The notes beneath the pieces are model-generated. The model made no database searches. It was not told the DNA's origin and saw only the letters and a list, made by a program, of their open reading frames with translations. This document shows positions 1-8,192 of a DNA stretch of 9,554 bases, one piece after another (the stretch's first letter is position 1; each line of letters starts with the position of its first letter). Both the position numbers and the translations under genes were made by a program. The stretch spans positions 1 to 9,554 of the forward strand of contig JACPHN010000223.1 in NCBI GenBank assembly GCA_016188575.1, given 5' to 3'. The DNA is from Candidatus Schekmanbacteria bacterium. Lineage in GTDB: Bacteria > CSSED10-310 > JACPHN01.

Positions 1-1080
1 GCGCGGCAGCCGGGCAACAATTTCGCGGTGGTGGCGCACACCAGCCAGGAGTACGTCGGAGGAATCGGCTTCGCGGCCGACGGGGTGACGCTGGTGGTCG
101 CGGAGACCGGGGTGCCGGTCGGCGAGGCCTTCCGCACCTCGACGCTGACCGTGTGGCGAACGCTGTACGTGGAGCGGGACACCATGGCGACGCCGGATCT
201 CACCCAGAAGCCCGGGCCGAGCCGCATCCCTATCGGGAACATCACCCCCATCGACAACCTCACCCTGACCACGGACGTGGAGATCTACACGACCTGGGGC
301 AGCGACCAGTTCTCGGGCGGCGAGATCACGCTCTACGAGGGTGAAACCCCGCTGAAAACCGACACGGTGGCTGCCAATACGACCGGACCTGGCTCACGGA
401 TCTGGGTGCACTATCCGGTGCCGGCGACGGCGGATACCTTTCGCGATCTCGTCGACGACGACGTGGCGCATGCGGTCACCGCCGCGGACATGATCCCCGA
501 CCTCAGCTTGATGGCGTCGCGGTTTCTGCCGGCCTGCGTGCGCGTCGACACGACCAAGACCGACCTCGCCTCCGACAGCACCGCGTCCGTCGATGACGCC
601 GCCGTGGCGTTCAAGCTCAATGTGGGGACGCTCGCAACCGACGAGAACGAAATCGAGGGAAAAGACGATCTCGTGCGAGCCAACAAGCAGGCCACGTCCT
701 CGCCTGATTTCTGGGTCGCCTACGTCCTTGGGGCCTATCAGGGGCGGGTGGACCAGGACAACGACCCCTATGGAGAGGTGGCCAAAGGTGGTATCGGCGG
801 GCGCGACAATACCGGCCCCTACGCCCTGGTGTACCGCGAGACCGTGCGTGAGCTCATCACGGATCCTGGCGTCACCGTCTCCGAGGCCAATCTGTGGGCG
901 TTGGCGGCCGTTCACGAAATCGCTCATCAGTTCGGCCTGAAAGACAACCTGGAATATGGCCCGCTGATGAGCTACGACGCCATGTTTACGGCGGACACGC
1001 CGGCGGAGGTGGAGGCGCTGCAGCTCAGTGGCGTCGGGATGAGGAAAGTCGTGTCAGTAGATCTTTTCGGGAGGAAGTGA
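1..1080 (+). CDS. Metzincin-like putative metalloprotease, 5' end outside window
   Basis: The frame is open from base 1, and the codons before the first possible GTG start (base 28) read as sensible protein, so the gene most likely begins upstream of the window. Near the C-terminus the sequence HEIAHQFGLKD (bases 913-945) fits the metzincin zinc-binding pattern HExxHxxGxxD: two His ligands, a catalytic Glu, and Asp in place of the third His, as in snapalysin-type enzymes. LMSYD follows about 6 residues later (Met codon at 967) and could be the Met-turn. The preceding ~280 residues have no domain I can name; the segment around LTVWRTLYVERDTM (bases 145-186) resembles a stretch seen in large bacterial proteins with extracellular Ig-like modules. 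A secreted or surface protease is a reasonable inference, but any signal peptide would lie outside the window. Only about 45 residues follow the zinc motif, so the fold closes quickly. The stop is 1 base before the next start, suggesting co-translation. Sure of the gene; moderately sure of the metalloprotease call. Confidence 0.8.
   Translation, partial: ARQPGNNFAVVAHTSQEYVGGIGFAADGVTLVVAETGVPVGEAFRTSTLTVWRTLYVERDTMATPDLTQKPGPSRIPIGNITPIDNLTLTTDVEIYTTWGSDQFSGGEITLYEGETPLKTDTVAANTTGPGSRIWVHYPVPATADTFRDLVDDDVAHAVTAADMIPDLSLMASRFLPACVRVDTTKTDLASDSTASVDDAAVAFKLNVGTLATDENEIEGKDDLVRANKQATSSPDFWVAYVLGAYQGRVDQDNDPYGEVAKGGIGGRDNTGPYALVYRETVRELITDPGVTVSEANLWALAAVHEIAHQFGLKDNLEYGPLMSYDAMFTADTPAEVEALQLSGVGMRKVVSVDLFGRK
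1069..1074 (+). promoter_or_regulatory. Ribosome binding site for the gene at 1082
   Basis: GGGAGG lies 7 bases before the ATG at 1082, inside the last codons of the upstream gene. It favours 1082 over the in-frame ATG at 1091 (16 bases away) and suggests translational coupling of the two genes. Confidence 0.7.
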
Positions 1081-1081
1081 C

Positions 1082-2086
1082 ATGAGCGTCATGTCCCTGC
1101 GTCTCAAAGCCTGCGCATATCTCCTCGTTCTCGCGACCAACGCGGCGATCGCGAATGGAGACCCAGTTTTCGATGCGCTACGCCTGCGCCTCGAGTGCCA
1201 GGACGACGAGGTAACGTTTGGAGAACCAGCATGGTTCTTCATGTCAATGTATAACTCGTCCAATAATACCATTAGTATTAATCCGGGGGTCATTTATAAC
1301 GCTATTCTTTTATGCTCTCTGGATGCCGTCGAGTATTCACCCTGTGTTTATGAACGGATGTTTAGTGATTTCCTTGACCACCTCGACATGTATCCAGGCA
1401 GAGTGGTGTGGAAGGGCGAGGTTCGCTTATATCTGAAAGGCACGCCCAGGACGGATCTCAAGCGACAAGACGGCTACGTGAATGACCTGGTCTTTCCGGG
1501 CCCCGGCACCTACTACGTGAAGGCGGTATCAGGCGATGCGGAGAATCTGCATTCCAACGCCATCCGGCTCACCGTGGCGCTGCTCCCGGAAAGCGAGCGG
1601 CCGGTGATGGAGATCTGGAGCCGTCCGGAGGTTGCCCGCTTCATGAACGGCCAAACGATCACGTCGAAGGAGGGCGTCGAGCCCCTCGAGCGCCTGCTCG
1701 AGCAGTATCCCGACTCGCTCTACGCGGATCACGCCCGCTACGCGCTCGGCTACTATTGGAGCAGCCAACACTTTCGCGACTCCAGCGGCACAAGGACTGA
1801 CCGCACTGCCGATCCCCCGATGCTGCGCAAGGCGTACAAGCTGGTCAGCGGCGTGACCGATCGCATTCCCATTCTGAAACTGCGCGCCTTGTATCGACAG
1901 CTCGAAATCGTCGGTGGGAATCTGTTCATGCACGACCACGTCGACGTGAAGTCCCTCGCCGCCGAGGTCCAATCGCGGATGTCGCTCGCGGACCGGATCG
2001 GCCTTGGGGAGAAGATGCGCGAATGGCTCCAGCGACTCCTGGCCCGGGAAGAGCCGACCGAAACGCTCGGAGCGGCACCGCGATGA
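1082..2086 (+). CDS. Exported protein with beta-sandwich-like and TPR-like halves, unknown function
   Basis: Predicted 334-residue protein. Residues 1-24 look like a Sec signal peptide: a short basic n-region, a hydrophobic core (ACAYLLVLATNAA) and an AIA cleavage site before Asn25. Residues ~35-165 look like an Ig-like or beta-sandwich domain, with a 'FGEPAWFFMSMYNSSN' strand pattern and a closing 'GPGTYYVKAV' strand, both common in periplasmic or surface proteins. The C-terminal half is helical; around residue 200 'LERLLEQYPDSLYADHARYA' resembles the TPR/YbgF-type repeats of periplasmic scaffold proteins. No catalytic motif is visible. The start follows the stop of the metzincin-like gene by 1 base, so the two are probably made together; this protein may be a partner or substrate, but nothing shows that directly. 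Bases ~1200-1380 are AT-rich against the rest of the gene, with codons such as ATA, TTA and AAT. I do not recognise a named family. Confidence 0.8.
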   Translation: MSVMSLRLKACAYLLVLATNAAIANGDPVFDALRLRLECQDDEVTFGEPAWFFMSMYNSSNNTISINPGVIYNAILLCSLDAVEYSPCVYERMFSDFLDHLDMYPGRVVWKGEVRLYLKGTPRTDLKRQDGYVNDLVFPGPGTYYVKAVSGDAENLHSNAIRLTVALLPESERPVMEIWSRPEVARFMNGQTITSKEGVEPLERLLEQYPDSLYADHARYALGYYWSSQHFRDSSGTRTDRTADPPMLRKAYKLVSGVTDRIPILKLRALYRQLEIVGGNLFMHDHVDVKSLAAEVQSRMSLADRIGLGEKMREWLQRLLAREEPTETLGAAPR

Positions 2087-2094
2087 TGCGGTAA

Positions 2095-2256
2095 CTGAAG
2101 GCGATTCGCGCACACCTCATCGAGCTGCCGGGGCGCGTGGTGACGCACAGCAGGCAACTGGTGATCCGGCTCACGGCTGCTCACCCGTCCAACGGGGTCA
2201 TCCAGGCGGTATGCCGCGGGATCGCCGCGCTCGCGCAAACCCAAACCGTCTCATGA
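2095..2256 (+). pseudogene. IS1380-type (DDE group 1) transposase C-terminal remnant
   Basis: In frame from base 2095 the translation begins LKAIRAHLIELPGRVV and continues THSRQLVIRLTAAHPS, ending at TGA 2254-2256. The pattern of a small helix, 'L.ELPGRVV.H.R.L.IRL.A.HP' and a short helical tail matches the extreme C-terminus of IS1380-family (Transposase DDE group 1) proteins as I know them. Only about 53 residues remain. A TAA at 2092-2094 interrupts the frame just upstream, where MMR precedes it, so the homology may start near 2083, overlapping the end of the preceding gene. The catalytic DDE core is absent and no terminal inverted repeat was found, so the fragment is dead. It sits immediately downstream of the exported-protein gene, so an insertion and deletion may have trimmed what used to follow that gene. 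Family assignment is from recalled motif similarity, not a search. Confidence 0.6.
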
Positions 2257-2490
2257 GGGACGACATCCACGGCAGCTCCGGCGAGGCTGGGAACGGACAG
2301 GTGTGCGCGGCGCGCCCCATCAGGCACACCGCGACGCGAAGGCGAAAATGACATGAAAAGCGGCAGAGACCCTCCACCATACCGTCTGCCGCCCCTCCCA
2401 CGCGTGCCCCATGGATGCGTTTGGCACCGGCTGGACGCCACCGAGAGGGAAGGTGCCGCGGGCCGGTGGATCGAGGTCGATTCGAGGACA
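2257..2490. other. Non-coding stretch, no gene recognised
   Basis: Between the transposase remnant and the promoter of the kinase operon I see no convincing gene. Short open frames on both strands have arginine- and proline-rich, low-complexity translations without a ribosome site. It may include the former right end of the IS element, but I could not identify an inverted repeat. Confidence 0.5.
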
Positions 2491-2519
2491 TTGACGAGCC
2501 GGGAAGGCTGGATTATAAG
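2491..2519 (+). promoter_or_regulatory. Sigma70-like promoter for the kinase operon
   Basis: TTGACG (2491-2496) and TATAAG (2514-2519) are separated by 17 bases, each one mismatch from the sigma70 consensus, in a region otherwise poor in AT. Transcription would begin near 2526, leaving a leader of about 100 bases before the ATG at 2629. The orientation and position fit the hybrid kinase gene and probably the Ser/Thr kinase behind it. No operator-like dyad was seen over the boxes. Confidence 0.6.
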
Positions 2520-2609
2520 CTCACTCCAGGCGTACCAGGGAACCGAACCTCCGGTCGCGGCGCGAAGGTGACGTGGCGACGGGGCTGTTCGCTTGCCAAC
2601 CCGGCCCCC

Positions 2610-2618
2610 GGAGGAAGG
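2610..2618 (+). promoter_or_regulatory. Ribosome binding site deciding the kinase start
   Basis: GGAGGAAGG ends 10 bases before the ATG at 2629 and 7 bases before an in-frame GTG at 2626. It lies downstream of the TTG at 2593, so that more upstream start is unlikely. Confidence 0.65.
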
Positions 2619-2628
2619 TGTTGCCGTG

Positions 2629-5600
2629 ATGGATGCCGGCGTCCATGCCGATTGCCCGCGACAGAACTGTTGGGAGGTCAAGCGCTGTGGACGTGAGCCC
2701 GGCGGAGACCGGACCGTGGAGCTGGGCATCTGCCCCGCGGCGGCCGAGGTCGCCTGGCACGGCGTCAACGGTGGTACGCGCGGCGGCCGCGCGTGCTGGG
2801 CGGTTACCGGCACCCTGTGCCTTGGCCAGATTCAGGGCTCGTTTGCGCAAAAGCGTCTTGCCTGCATATCGTGTGATTTCTTCACCCGCGTCCAGAGCGA
2901 AGAAGGTCCGGACTTCGTTCTCCTGCCGAATCCGTCCAACCTGCTCGCGGTGCTGCGTGAAGGCGAAAGCCGCTACCGGCAAATGTTCGACGGCATTCCC
3001 GTCGGCCTGTTCCGGTGCGCGGTCGACGGTTGCTTCCTCGACGTCAATCCCGCGCTTGCGCTGACCTTCGGATACGACGGTCCCGAGGAGCTGATCGGCC
3101 GCGATCCGAGCCAGTTGTTCCTGCGAGCGTGCGACCATGCCAGGTGGCGTGAAAATCTCCAGGAGGACGGCTCGACGCTGGTGTTCGAGTGGCAGATGCG
3201 GCGCAAGGACGGCGAAGTCATCTGGGTCTCCTCCACAACGCACGCCACGCGGGACGCTGCGGGCACGATCCAGTACTTCGACGGCGTGATGGAGGACGTC
3301 ACGCGGCGCAAGACGGCAGAACAGGAGTTGCGCCAGCACAAGGACCATCTCGAGGAAATGGTCGGCGAACGCACCAGGCAACTCGAGACGGCGCGCCGGC
3401 AGGCCGAGGAGGCGCTGGCGGTGGCGCAGGAAGCGAGTCGCCTCAAGAGCACCTTCCTGGCCAACATGAGCCACGAGATTCGCACCCCGATGAACGCCGT
3501 CATCGGCATGACCAGCCTCTTGCTGGAGACCGAGCTGGGCGACGAGCAGCGGGAGTTCACCGAGACGATCCGCCACAGCGGGGACTTGCTGCTGAGCATC
3601 ATCAACGACGTGCTCGACTTCTCGAAGATCGAGGCGGGGCGCATGGAGCTGGAGGTCCACCGCGTCGACTTGCACGAGTGTATCGAGTCCGTGGTTGACC
3701 TGATGGGCGCGGTTGCGGCCGAAAAGGGGCTGGAGCTGGCCTACATGGTCAAGCCGGACGTTCCCCTCGCGTTCATGGGGGACGCCACGCGCCTGCGCCA
3801 GATTCTCGTCAACCTGCTCGGCAACGCGGTCAAGTTCACCGAGCGCGGCGAGGTTATCTTGACTGTCAGCGCCCGGCCCGTGACGCCCACAGGGCCCGAC
3901 GCCAGTGTAACCCGCCACGAGTGGCGGTTCGCGGTACGCGACACCGGCATCGGGATTGCCGCCGATCGCGTCGACCAACTGTTCCAGTCGTTCAGTCAGG
4001 CCGACAGCTCGACCACCCGGCGGTATGGCGGCACCGGGTTGGGGCTTGCGATCAGCGCGCGCCTTGCGGAGCTCATGGGGGGACGCACGTGGGTCGACAG
4101 CGAGGTCGGCCGCGGCTCCACCTTCAGCTTCACCGTGGTGGCGGAGCCTGCGCAGCTCCCCGCCGACCACTATCTGGCCACGCACCACCCCAGCCTCGAA
4201 GGCAAGGCGGTGCTCATCGTCGATGACAATGCGACGAACCGGCGCATCCTGGAGCTCCAGGCGCGAGCCTGGGATATGGTGCCCACCCTGGTCACCTCCG
4301 GGCGGGACGCTCTCGCCTGCCTGGCCGGGGGCGCGACCTTCGACGTCGGCTTGCTCGACTTCCACATGCCCGAGATGGACGGTATCGAGCTGACGCGGCA
4401 AATCCGCGCGCAACTGCCGCCCGACCGCCTGCCGATCGTCATGCTCAGCTCCGTGGGCGAGGCGCCGCGCGATCCGGCTCTGGGGCTTGCCGCGTACATG
4501 ACCAAGCCGATCCGGTCATCGCAGCTTTACGAGACGCTCATCGAGATCTTCCCGCCCCTGGCGCAGCCAGTGCGCGCATCCGGCCAAAAGGCCGAGCGGA
4601 TCGGCTTCGATCCCGAGATGGGGCGCCACCATCCCCTCCGGCTGCTGCTGGTCGAGGACAACGCGACGAACCAGCGCGTCGCCCTCCAGCTTCTGCGCAA
4701 GCTCGGCTATCGCGCCGACATCGCCGCCAACGGTCAGGAAGCGATCGAGGCGCTACGGCGTCAGTGCTACGATGCCGTGCTGATGGACCTGCAGATGCCG
4801 GTGATGGATGGCATTGAGGCCACGCGCCGGATTCGGGAAGAGTGGCCCGAACACGGCCCCAGGATCGTGGCGATGACCGCCAGCGCCATGAGCGAGGACC
4901 GCACGCGGTGCCTGGCGGCCGGAATGGACGATCACATCCGCAAGCCCATTCACGTCGTCGAGCTGGTGACCAGCCTCTGGCAATGCGCGGCGCACGCTGT
5001 GGGGCACCCAGGGGATAATGGGGCCGACGTCGCCGGCGGGTTGCGTGAGCTGTCCGTCCTGATCGTGGATCCCGACCCTGGGCGCAGCCGCGAGCTGGCG
5101 GCGACACTGGGCTCGTGGGGAACCCACTGCAACACCGCTGGCGAGCCCATCGAGGCCCTGCACACCCTGCGGCGAGCCGCCCGCGATGGCGGTTACCCAT
5201 TCCACGTCGCACTGATCGATGAGGCTACTCCCGGCATCGGTGCCGTCGAGCTCGCGGAGCTGATCCGCGACAGCCGCAGTCTGGGCGCGGTAGACCCGGT
5301 GCTCGTGGCTTCCGCGCGCCCGCCGGCACCGTTCAACCTGAGCGCGACGCCGTTCGTCGCCTGCTTGACCCGGCCCGTGCAGGCCTCGCCGCTGCAGGAC
5401 CTGCTGCTTTGCCGGTGGCAAGGCGGCCTCCGCAACCGGGCCGGCGCCGCCCCCCCGGAGATGGCCCGCAAGCCTCCCCTGGCGACCCCGGCGCGACCCC
5501 AAATCGGTGCCACTGTGCTCGTCGCCGATGACAACCCCGTCAATCGCAAGGTTGCTTCGGACATCCTGCGCAAGCTCGGCTGCACGGCGGAGCTGGTCGA

Positions 5601-6324
5601 GAACGGCAAGCAGGCGTTCGATGCGCTGCTGGAGCACGCCGATCGTTTCGATCTCGTGCTGATGGACTGGCAGATGCCGGTCATGGATGGCGACGCGGCG
5701 ACGCGGACCATTCGCGCGGTCCAGGGCGATCGCAAGCACACCACCATCGTGGCGATGACCGCCCACGCCCTGCCCGGTGACCGCGAGATGTGTTTGCGCG
5801 CCGGAGTCGACGACTACGTGGCGAAGCCGCTCACGATCGACGACTTGCAGGCGACTCTGCTCCGCCACGTCGTGCACGGGAAGACCCCGGCGCGGCCTGC
5901 CGCGCCAGAAAAACCGCTGTCGCCGGCCGCCAAGCAGAGTCTGGCAGCGTCCGGCCCGCCCCCCGCGCAGCTCGACCTCTCGGAGCTTCCGATCGTGGAC
6001 GTCGCTCGCGTCCGGGAGGCCACGGACGGCGACGTGGAGATGATCGAAAGCCTGGTGGCGATGTCGCTCGAGGAACTGGTCAAGCAAATCGCCGAGCTTC
6101 AGGAGGCCCTGGCCTCGGGCGCCGGCGACCTCGACCGGCGCGCGCATGCGACCAAGGGGACGGCGGCCATGATGGGTGGAGCGCGCGTGGTGGCAGTGGC
6201 GGCTGCGATCGAACAGGCGGCGAAGGCCGGCCGGCACCGCGACCTGCCGCCGCTGACCACGGCGATACGCAACGAGCTCGAGCTGCTTCGGAAAGCGGCG
6301 GGGGAGGTTGATTGGACCTCATAA
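2629..6324 (+). CDS. Two-CW/PAS hybrid histidine kinase with four receiver-like domains and Hpt
   Basis: Soluble sensor kinase of 1231 residues; no membrane segment is visible. Residues ~9-93 form a two-CW cysteine domain (Cys9, 14, 20, 35, 56, 64, 79, 82, with CWEVKRC and ACWAV motifs), probably metal- or redox-binding. A PAS domain covers ~112-224 and a coiled coil ~226-275. The DHp H-box is [14 protein letters not shown] with His282. The HATPase has an N-box near 389-405, a G1 box DTGIGIA from Asp438 and a G2 box GGTGLGLA near 467-474. Receiver 1 (~525-641) has Asp577 and Lys626. Receiver 2 (~671-785) has Asp720 in [11 protein letters not shown]. Receiver 3 (~807-928) is degenerate: Asp864 is kept but the conserved Lys is Arg915 (TRP). 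Receiver 4 (~960-1081) has Asp1013. The C-terminal Hpt (~1123-1231) has His1173 in HATKG. The layout supports a BarA/TorS-like His-Asp-His-Asp phosphorelay in one cytoplasmic protein. A Ser/Thr kinase bearing a receiver lies 42 bases downstream and is a candidate partner. The ATG at 2629 was chosen from the ribosome site and because the cysteine domain begins just after it. Confidence 0.95.
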   Translation: MDAGVHADCPRQNCWEVKRCGREPGGDRTVELGICPAAAEVAWHGVNGGTRGGRACWAVTGTLCLGQIQGSFAQKRLACISCDFFTRVQSEEGPDFVLLPNPSNLLAVLREGESRYRQMFDGIPVGLFRCAVDGCFLDVNPALALTFGYDGPEELIGRDPSQLFLRACDHARWRENLQEDGSTLVFEWQMRRKDGEVIWVSSTTHATRDAAGTIQYFDGVMEDVTRRKTAEQELRQHKDHLEEMVGERTRQLETARRQAEEALAVAQEASRLKSTFLANMSHEIRTPMNAVIGMTSLLLETELGDEQREFTETIRHSGDLLLSIINDVLDFSKIEAGRMELEVHRVDLHECIESVVDLMGAVAAEKGLELAYMVKPDVPLAFMGDATRLRQILVNLLGNAVKFTERGEVILTVSARPVTPTGPDASVTRHEWRFAVRDTGIGIAADRVDQLFQSFSQADSSTTRRYGGTGLGLAISARLAELMGGRTWVDSEVGRGSTFSFTVVAEPAQLPADHYLATHHPSLEGKAVLIVDDNATNRRILELQARAWDMVPTLVTSGRDALACLAGGATFDVGLLDFHMPEMDGIELTRQIRAQLPPDRLPIVMLSSVGEAPRDPALGLAAYMTKPIRSSQLYETLIEIFPPLAQPVRASGQKAERIGFDPEMGRHHPLRLLLVEDNATNQRVALQLLRKLGYRADIAANGQEAIEALRRQCYDAVLMDLQMPVMDGIEATRRIREEWPEHGPRIVAMTASAMSEDRTRCLAAGMDDHIRKPIHVVELVTSLWQCAAHAVGHPGDNGADVAGGLRELSVLIVDPDPGRSRELAATLGSWGTHCNTAGEPIEALHTLRRAARDGGYPFHVALIDEATPGIGAVELAELIRDSRSLGAVDPVLVASARPPAPFNLSATPFVACLTRPVQASPLQDLLLCRWQGGLRNRAGAAPPEMARKPPLATPARPQIGATVLVADDNPVNRKVASDILRKLGCTAELVENGKQAFDALLEHADRFDLVLMDWQMPVMDGDAATRTIRAVQGDRKHTTIVAMTAHALPGDREMCLRAGVDDYVAKPLTIDDLQATLLRHVVHGKTPARPAAPEKPLSPAAKQSLAASGPPPAQLDLSELPIVDVARVREATDGDVEMIESLVAMSLEELVKQIAELQEALASGAGDLDRRAHATKGTAAMMGGARVVAVAAAIEQAAKAGRHRDLPPLTTAIRNELELLRKAAGEVDWTS

Positions 6325-6352
6325 CGGTCACCACTGCCGCCGGCCCACCAGC

Positions 6353-6358
6353 GGGGAG
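6353..6358 (+). promoter_or_regulatory. Ribosome binding site for the Ser/Thr kinase
   Basis: GGGGAG lies 8 bases before the ATG at 6367, in the 42-base gap after the histidine kinase stop. There is no room for a strong separate promoter, which supports a shared transcript. Confidence 0.6.
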
Positions 6359-6366
6359 ACGACCCC

Positions 6367-7998
6367 ATGACGGCTGACCTCGCCATTTGCCCGCGATGCC
6401 GGGCCAGCGTGCGCGTTCGGCTCGACGACAGCCGCCTTCGCACGACGGGATGTCCCTTCTGCGGCAGCACCGCGCTGTTCCGGTCCGAACATGGCGCGGA
6501 GCCTGCGGGCGAGGCGCGGGACGAGGCGACACGCCTCGAGGGCCAGGTGATTGGGGGCTGCCGGGTCGAGGCCGAGATCGGCCGCGGCGCCATGGGCGTG
6601 GTGTTTCGGGCACATCACCTCGCGTTGGACATTCCGGTCGCGCTGAAGACTTTGCACGCCGACATCGCCACCGCGGGCGCCGAAAACATCGAGCGTTTCG
6701 TGCGCGAGGCCCAGGCCGCGGCTCGCCTGCAGCACCAGAACATCGTTGGCGTCCTCAACGTGGGGCAGGAGAACGGTGTCCACTACATCCTGATGCAGTA
6801 CGTCGACGGCGAGACGCTGCAGGACCGCCTCGCCCGGGAGCGGAAGCTCGCGGTCGAAGAAGCGTTGAGCATCGTGGCACAGGTCTGCGACGCCCTGGAA
6901 ATGGCGCGCCGCCACCGCATCGTCCATCGCGACATCAAACCGAGCAACATCATCATCGACGCGAGCGGCATCGTGCGGCTGATGGACCTTGGCCTCGCCA
7001 AGTGCGTGGACAGCGGCGTCGAGGTCACCCAGACCGGCGCGACGCTCGGCACGCCCCTGTTCATGTCACCGGAGCAGGTCAGGGACTCGACCCGAGTCGA
7101 TCACCGCTCGGACCTCTACTCGCTGGGATGCACGCTCTACTGGGCAATCTGCGGCCAGCCGCCCTACCGCGGCCAGTCACCCATGAACGTGCTGATGCAG
7201 CATATCAACGCGCCAATCCCGGATCCGTGCGACCTCGACCGGACGATCCCGCTGCCCGTGGCGGCGTTGATCCGCCGGCTGCTGGCGAAGAGCCCCGCCG
7301 AACGATTTCAGACCGCTCGCGAGCTGGCGGCGGAGATCGCGGACATCCTGCGCCAGCTCGGGAGCAGCAAGGCGCCACCCCCCGATGACGAGGCGATCGA
7401 TCTGCAGCGCGCCAGGATCCTCGTGGCCGACGACATGAAGCCCATCCGGTTCTTCTTCGAGATGACGCTCGGCAAGGCGAACGCGACGGTTTCTCAGGCC
7501 GAAAACGGCCTGGTGGCGCTGCACCTGCTGACCAAGGCCATGGAGGACGGAGAGCCATTCGATCTGCTGGTCACCGACGTGCACATGCCGAAAATGGACG
7601 GCTTGGAGCTGCTGCGGCGCATCCGGAACGACCCCGAGCTGCGCGGGATCCCGGTGCTGGTGATCACGATGGAGAACGACGAGTCGATCGTGCTCGAGCT
7701 CGCCCAGCTCGGCATCAGCGGCTATGTGGTCAAGCCGCCGCGCGCTCGCCAGATTCTCGGCATGGCGCGGCAGGCGCTGGACGCCACGGCGGCGTGGCGG
7801 GCACAGCGCGCCGCAAGTGGGTCCGGCGGCGGCCTGTCGGTCGAGCAGACGCGATGCCTGTGCGAGGCGCTGCACGCCCGCGTGGAGCATGCCGTCCTCG
7901 GGGCGGAGTGCCACCGCCAGTCGCTCTGGGAGTGCCCGGCCTACGTCACCGTGATGGAGCTCGTCGGGCGCCACTGTCCCGACGCGCTCGAGAAATAG
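6367..7998 (+). CDS. Hanks-type Ser/Thr protein kinase with zinc ribbon and C-terminal receiver
   Basis: Predicted 543-residue cytoplasmic protein. Residues 8-32 form a zinc ribbon (Cys8, Cys11, Cys29, Cys32; CPRC and CPFC knuckles). The kinase domain spans ~65-331: glycine loop GRGAMGVVF (72-80), ATP-binding Lys94 in VALKTL, catalytic HRDIKPSN with Asp189, metal-binding Asp207 in DLG (a usual bacterial variant of DFG), and GTPLFMSPEQ in the activation segment. All key residues are present, so it should be active. A receiver follows at ~349-475, with acidic pair Asp355/Asp356, phospho-acceptor Asp404 in VTDVHMPKMDG, Thr434 and Lys456 in VKPP, so it should accept phosphate. The last ~45 residues hold five cysteines (497, 499, 515, 523, 537) and match no domain I know. 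There is no transmembrane segment or PASTA repeat. The gene follows the hybrid kinase by 42 bases; the Hpt domain of that protein is a plausible phosphodonor for this receiver, which would gate Ser/Thr kinase activity. The domain calls are firm; the partnership is inferred. Confidence 0.95.
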   Translation: MTADLAICPRCRASVRVRLDDSRLRTTGCPFCGSTALFRSEHGAEPAGEARDEATRLEGQVIGGCRVEAEIGRGAMGVVFRAHHLALDIPVALKTLHADIATAGAENIERFVREAQAAARLQHQNIVGVLNVGQENGVHYILMQYVDGETLQDRLARERKLAVEEALSIVAQVCDALEMARRHRIVHRDIKPSNIIIDASGIVRLMDLGLAKCVDSGVEVTQTGATLGTPLFMSPEQVRDSTRVDHRSDLYSLGCTLYWAICGQPPYRGQSPMNVLMQHINAPIPDPCDLDRTIPLPVAALIRRLLAKSPAERFQTARELAAEIADILRQLGSSKAPPPDDEAIDLQRARILVADDMKPIRFFFEMTLGKANATVSQAENGLVALHLLTKAMEDGEPFDLLVTDVHMPKMDGLELLRRIRNDPELRGIPVLVITMENDESIVLELAQLGISGYVVKPPRARQILGMARQALDATAAWRAQRAASGSGGGLSVEQTRCLCEALHARVEHAVLGAECHRQSLWECPAYVTVMELVGRHCPDALEK

Positions 7999-8192
7999 GG
8001 CGGAAGAGCCTGCGCGCTCCTCGGCGGCCGCATTCCCGCGCGCCGCTGCCAGTCAGAAGCGTACCTCAGCCAGCTTTCCGTCGGCTAACTTGCCGGTGGC
8101 CTATTTCCCGTGAGCAGCCGTACCGCGGCCCAATTCTGGTGCACAGGGCCGGCCCCTTTTTGCCGAGCGTCGAAGCACGTGTCGCATGCGGA
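7999..8192. other. Intergenic stretch after the kinase operon
   Basis: No gene and no convincing intrinsic terminator. GC-rich self-complementary bits exist (GCGCGC at 8012-8017 and 8038-8043), but the loop is long and no T-run follows. Confidence 0.4.

Noticed and set aside
2353-2571. Small plus-strand frame before the kinase
   Set aside because: No ribosome site, low-complexity translation, and the likely promoter lies inside it.
2593-2628. Upstream TTG start for the histidine kinase
   Set aside because: The strong GGAGGAAGG site is downstream of it and correctly placed for the ATG at 2629; the extra 12 residues are not part of the cysteine domain.
2521-4413. Long minus-strand open frame (about 630 codons)
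   Set aside because: It lies antisense to the well-supported histidine kinase; such frames are expected opposite GC-rich genes. Its translation has no recognisable domain.
4753-6237. Second long minus-strand open frame (about 494 codons)
   Set aside because: Antisense to the receiver and Hpt domains of the same kinase; no family features and no start signals.
8003-8052. Intrinsic terminator after the Ser/Thr kinase
   Set aside because: The GC-rich self-complementary segments have a long loop and no following T-run.
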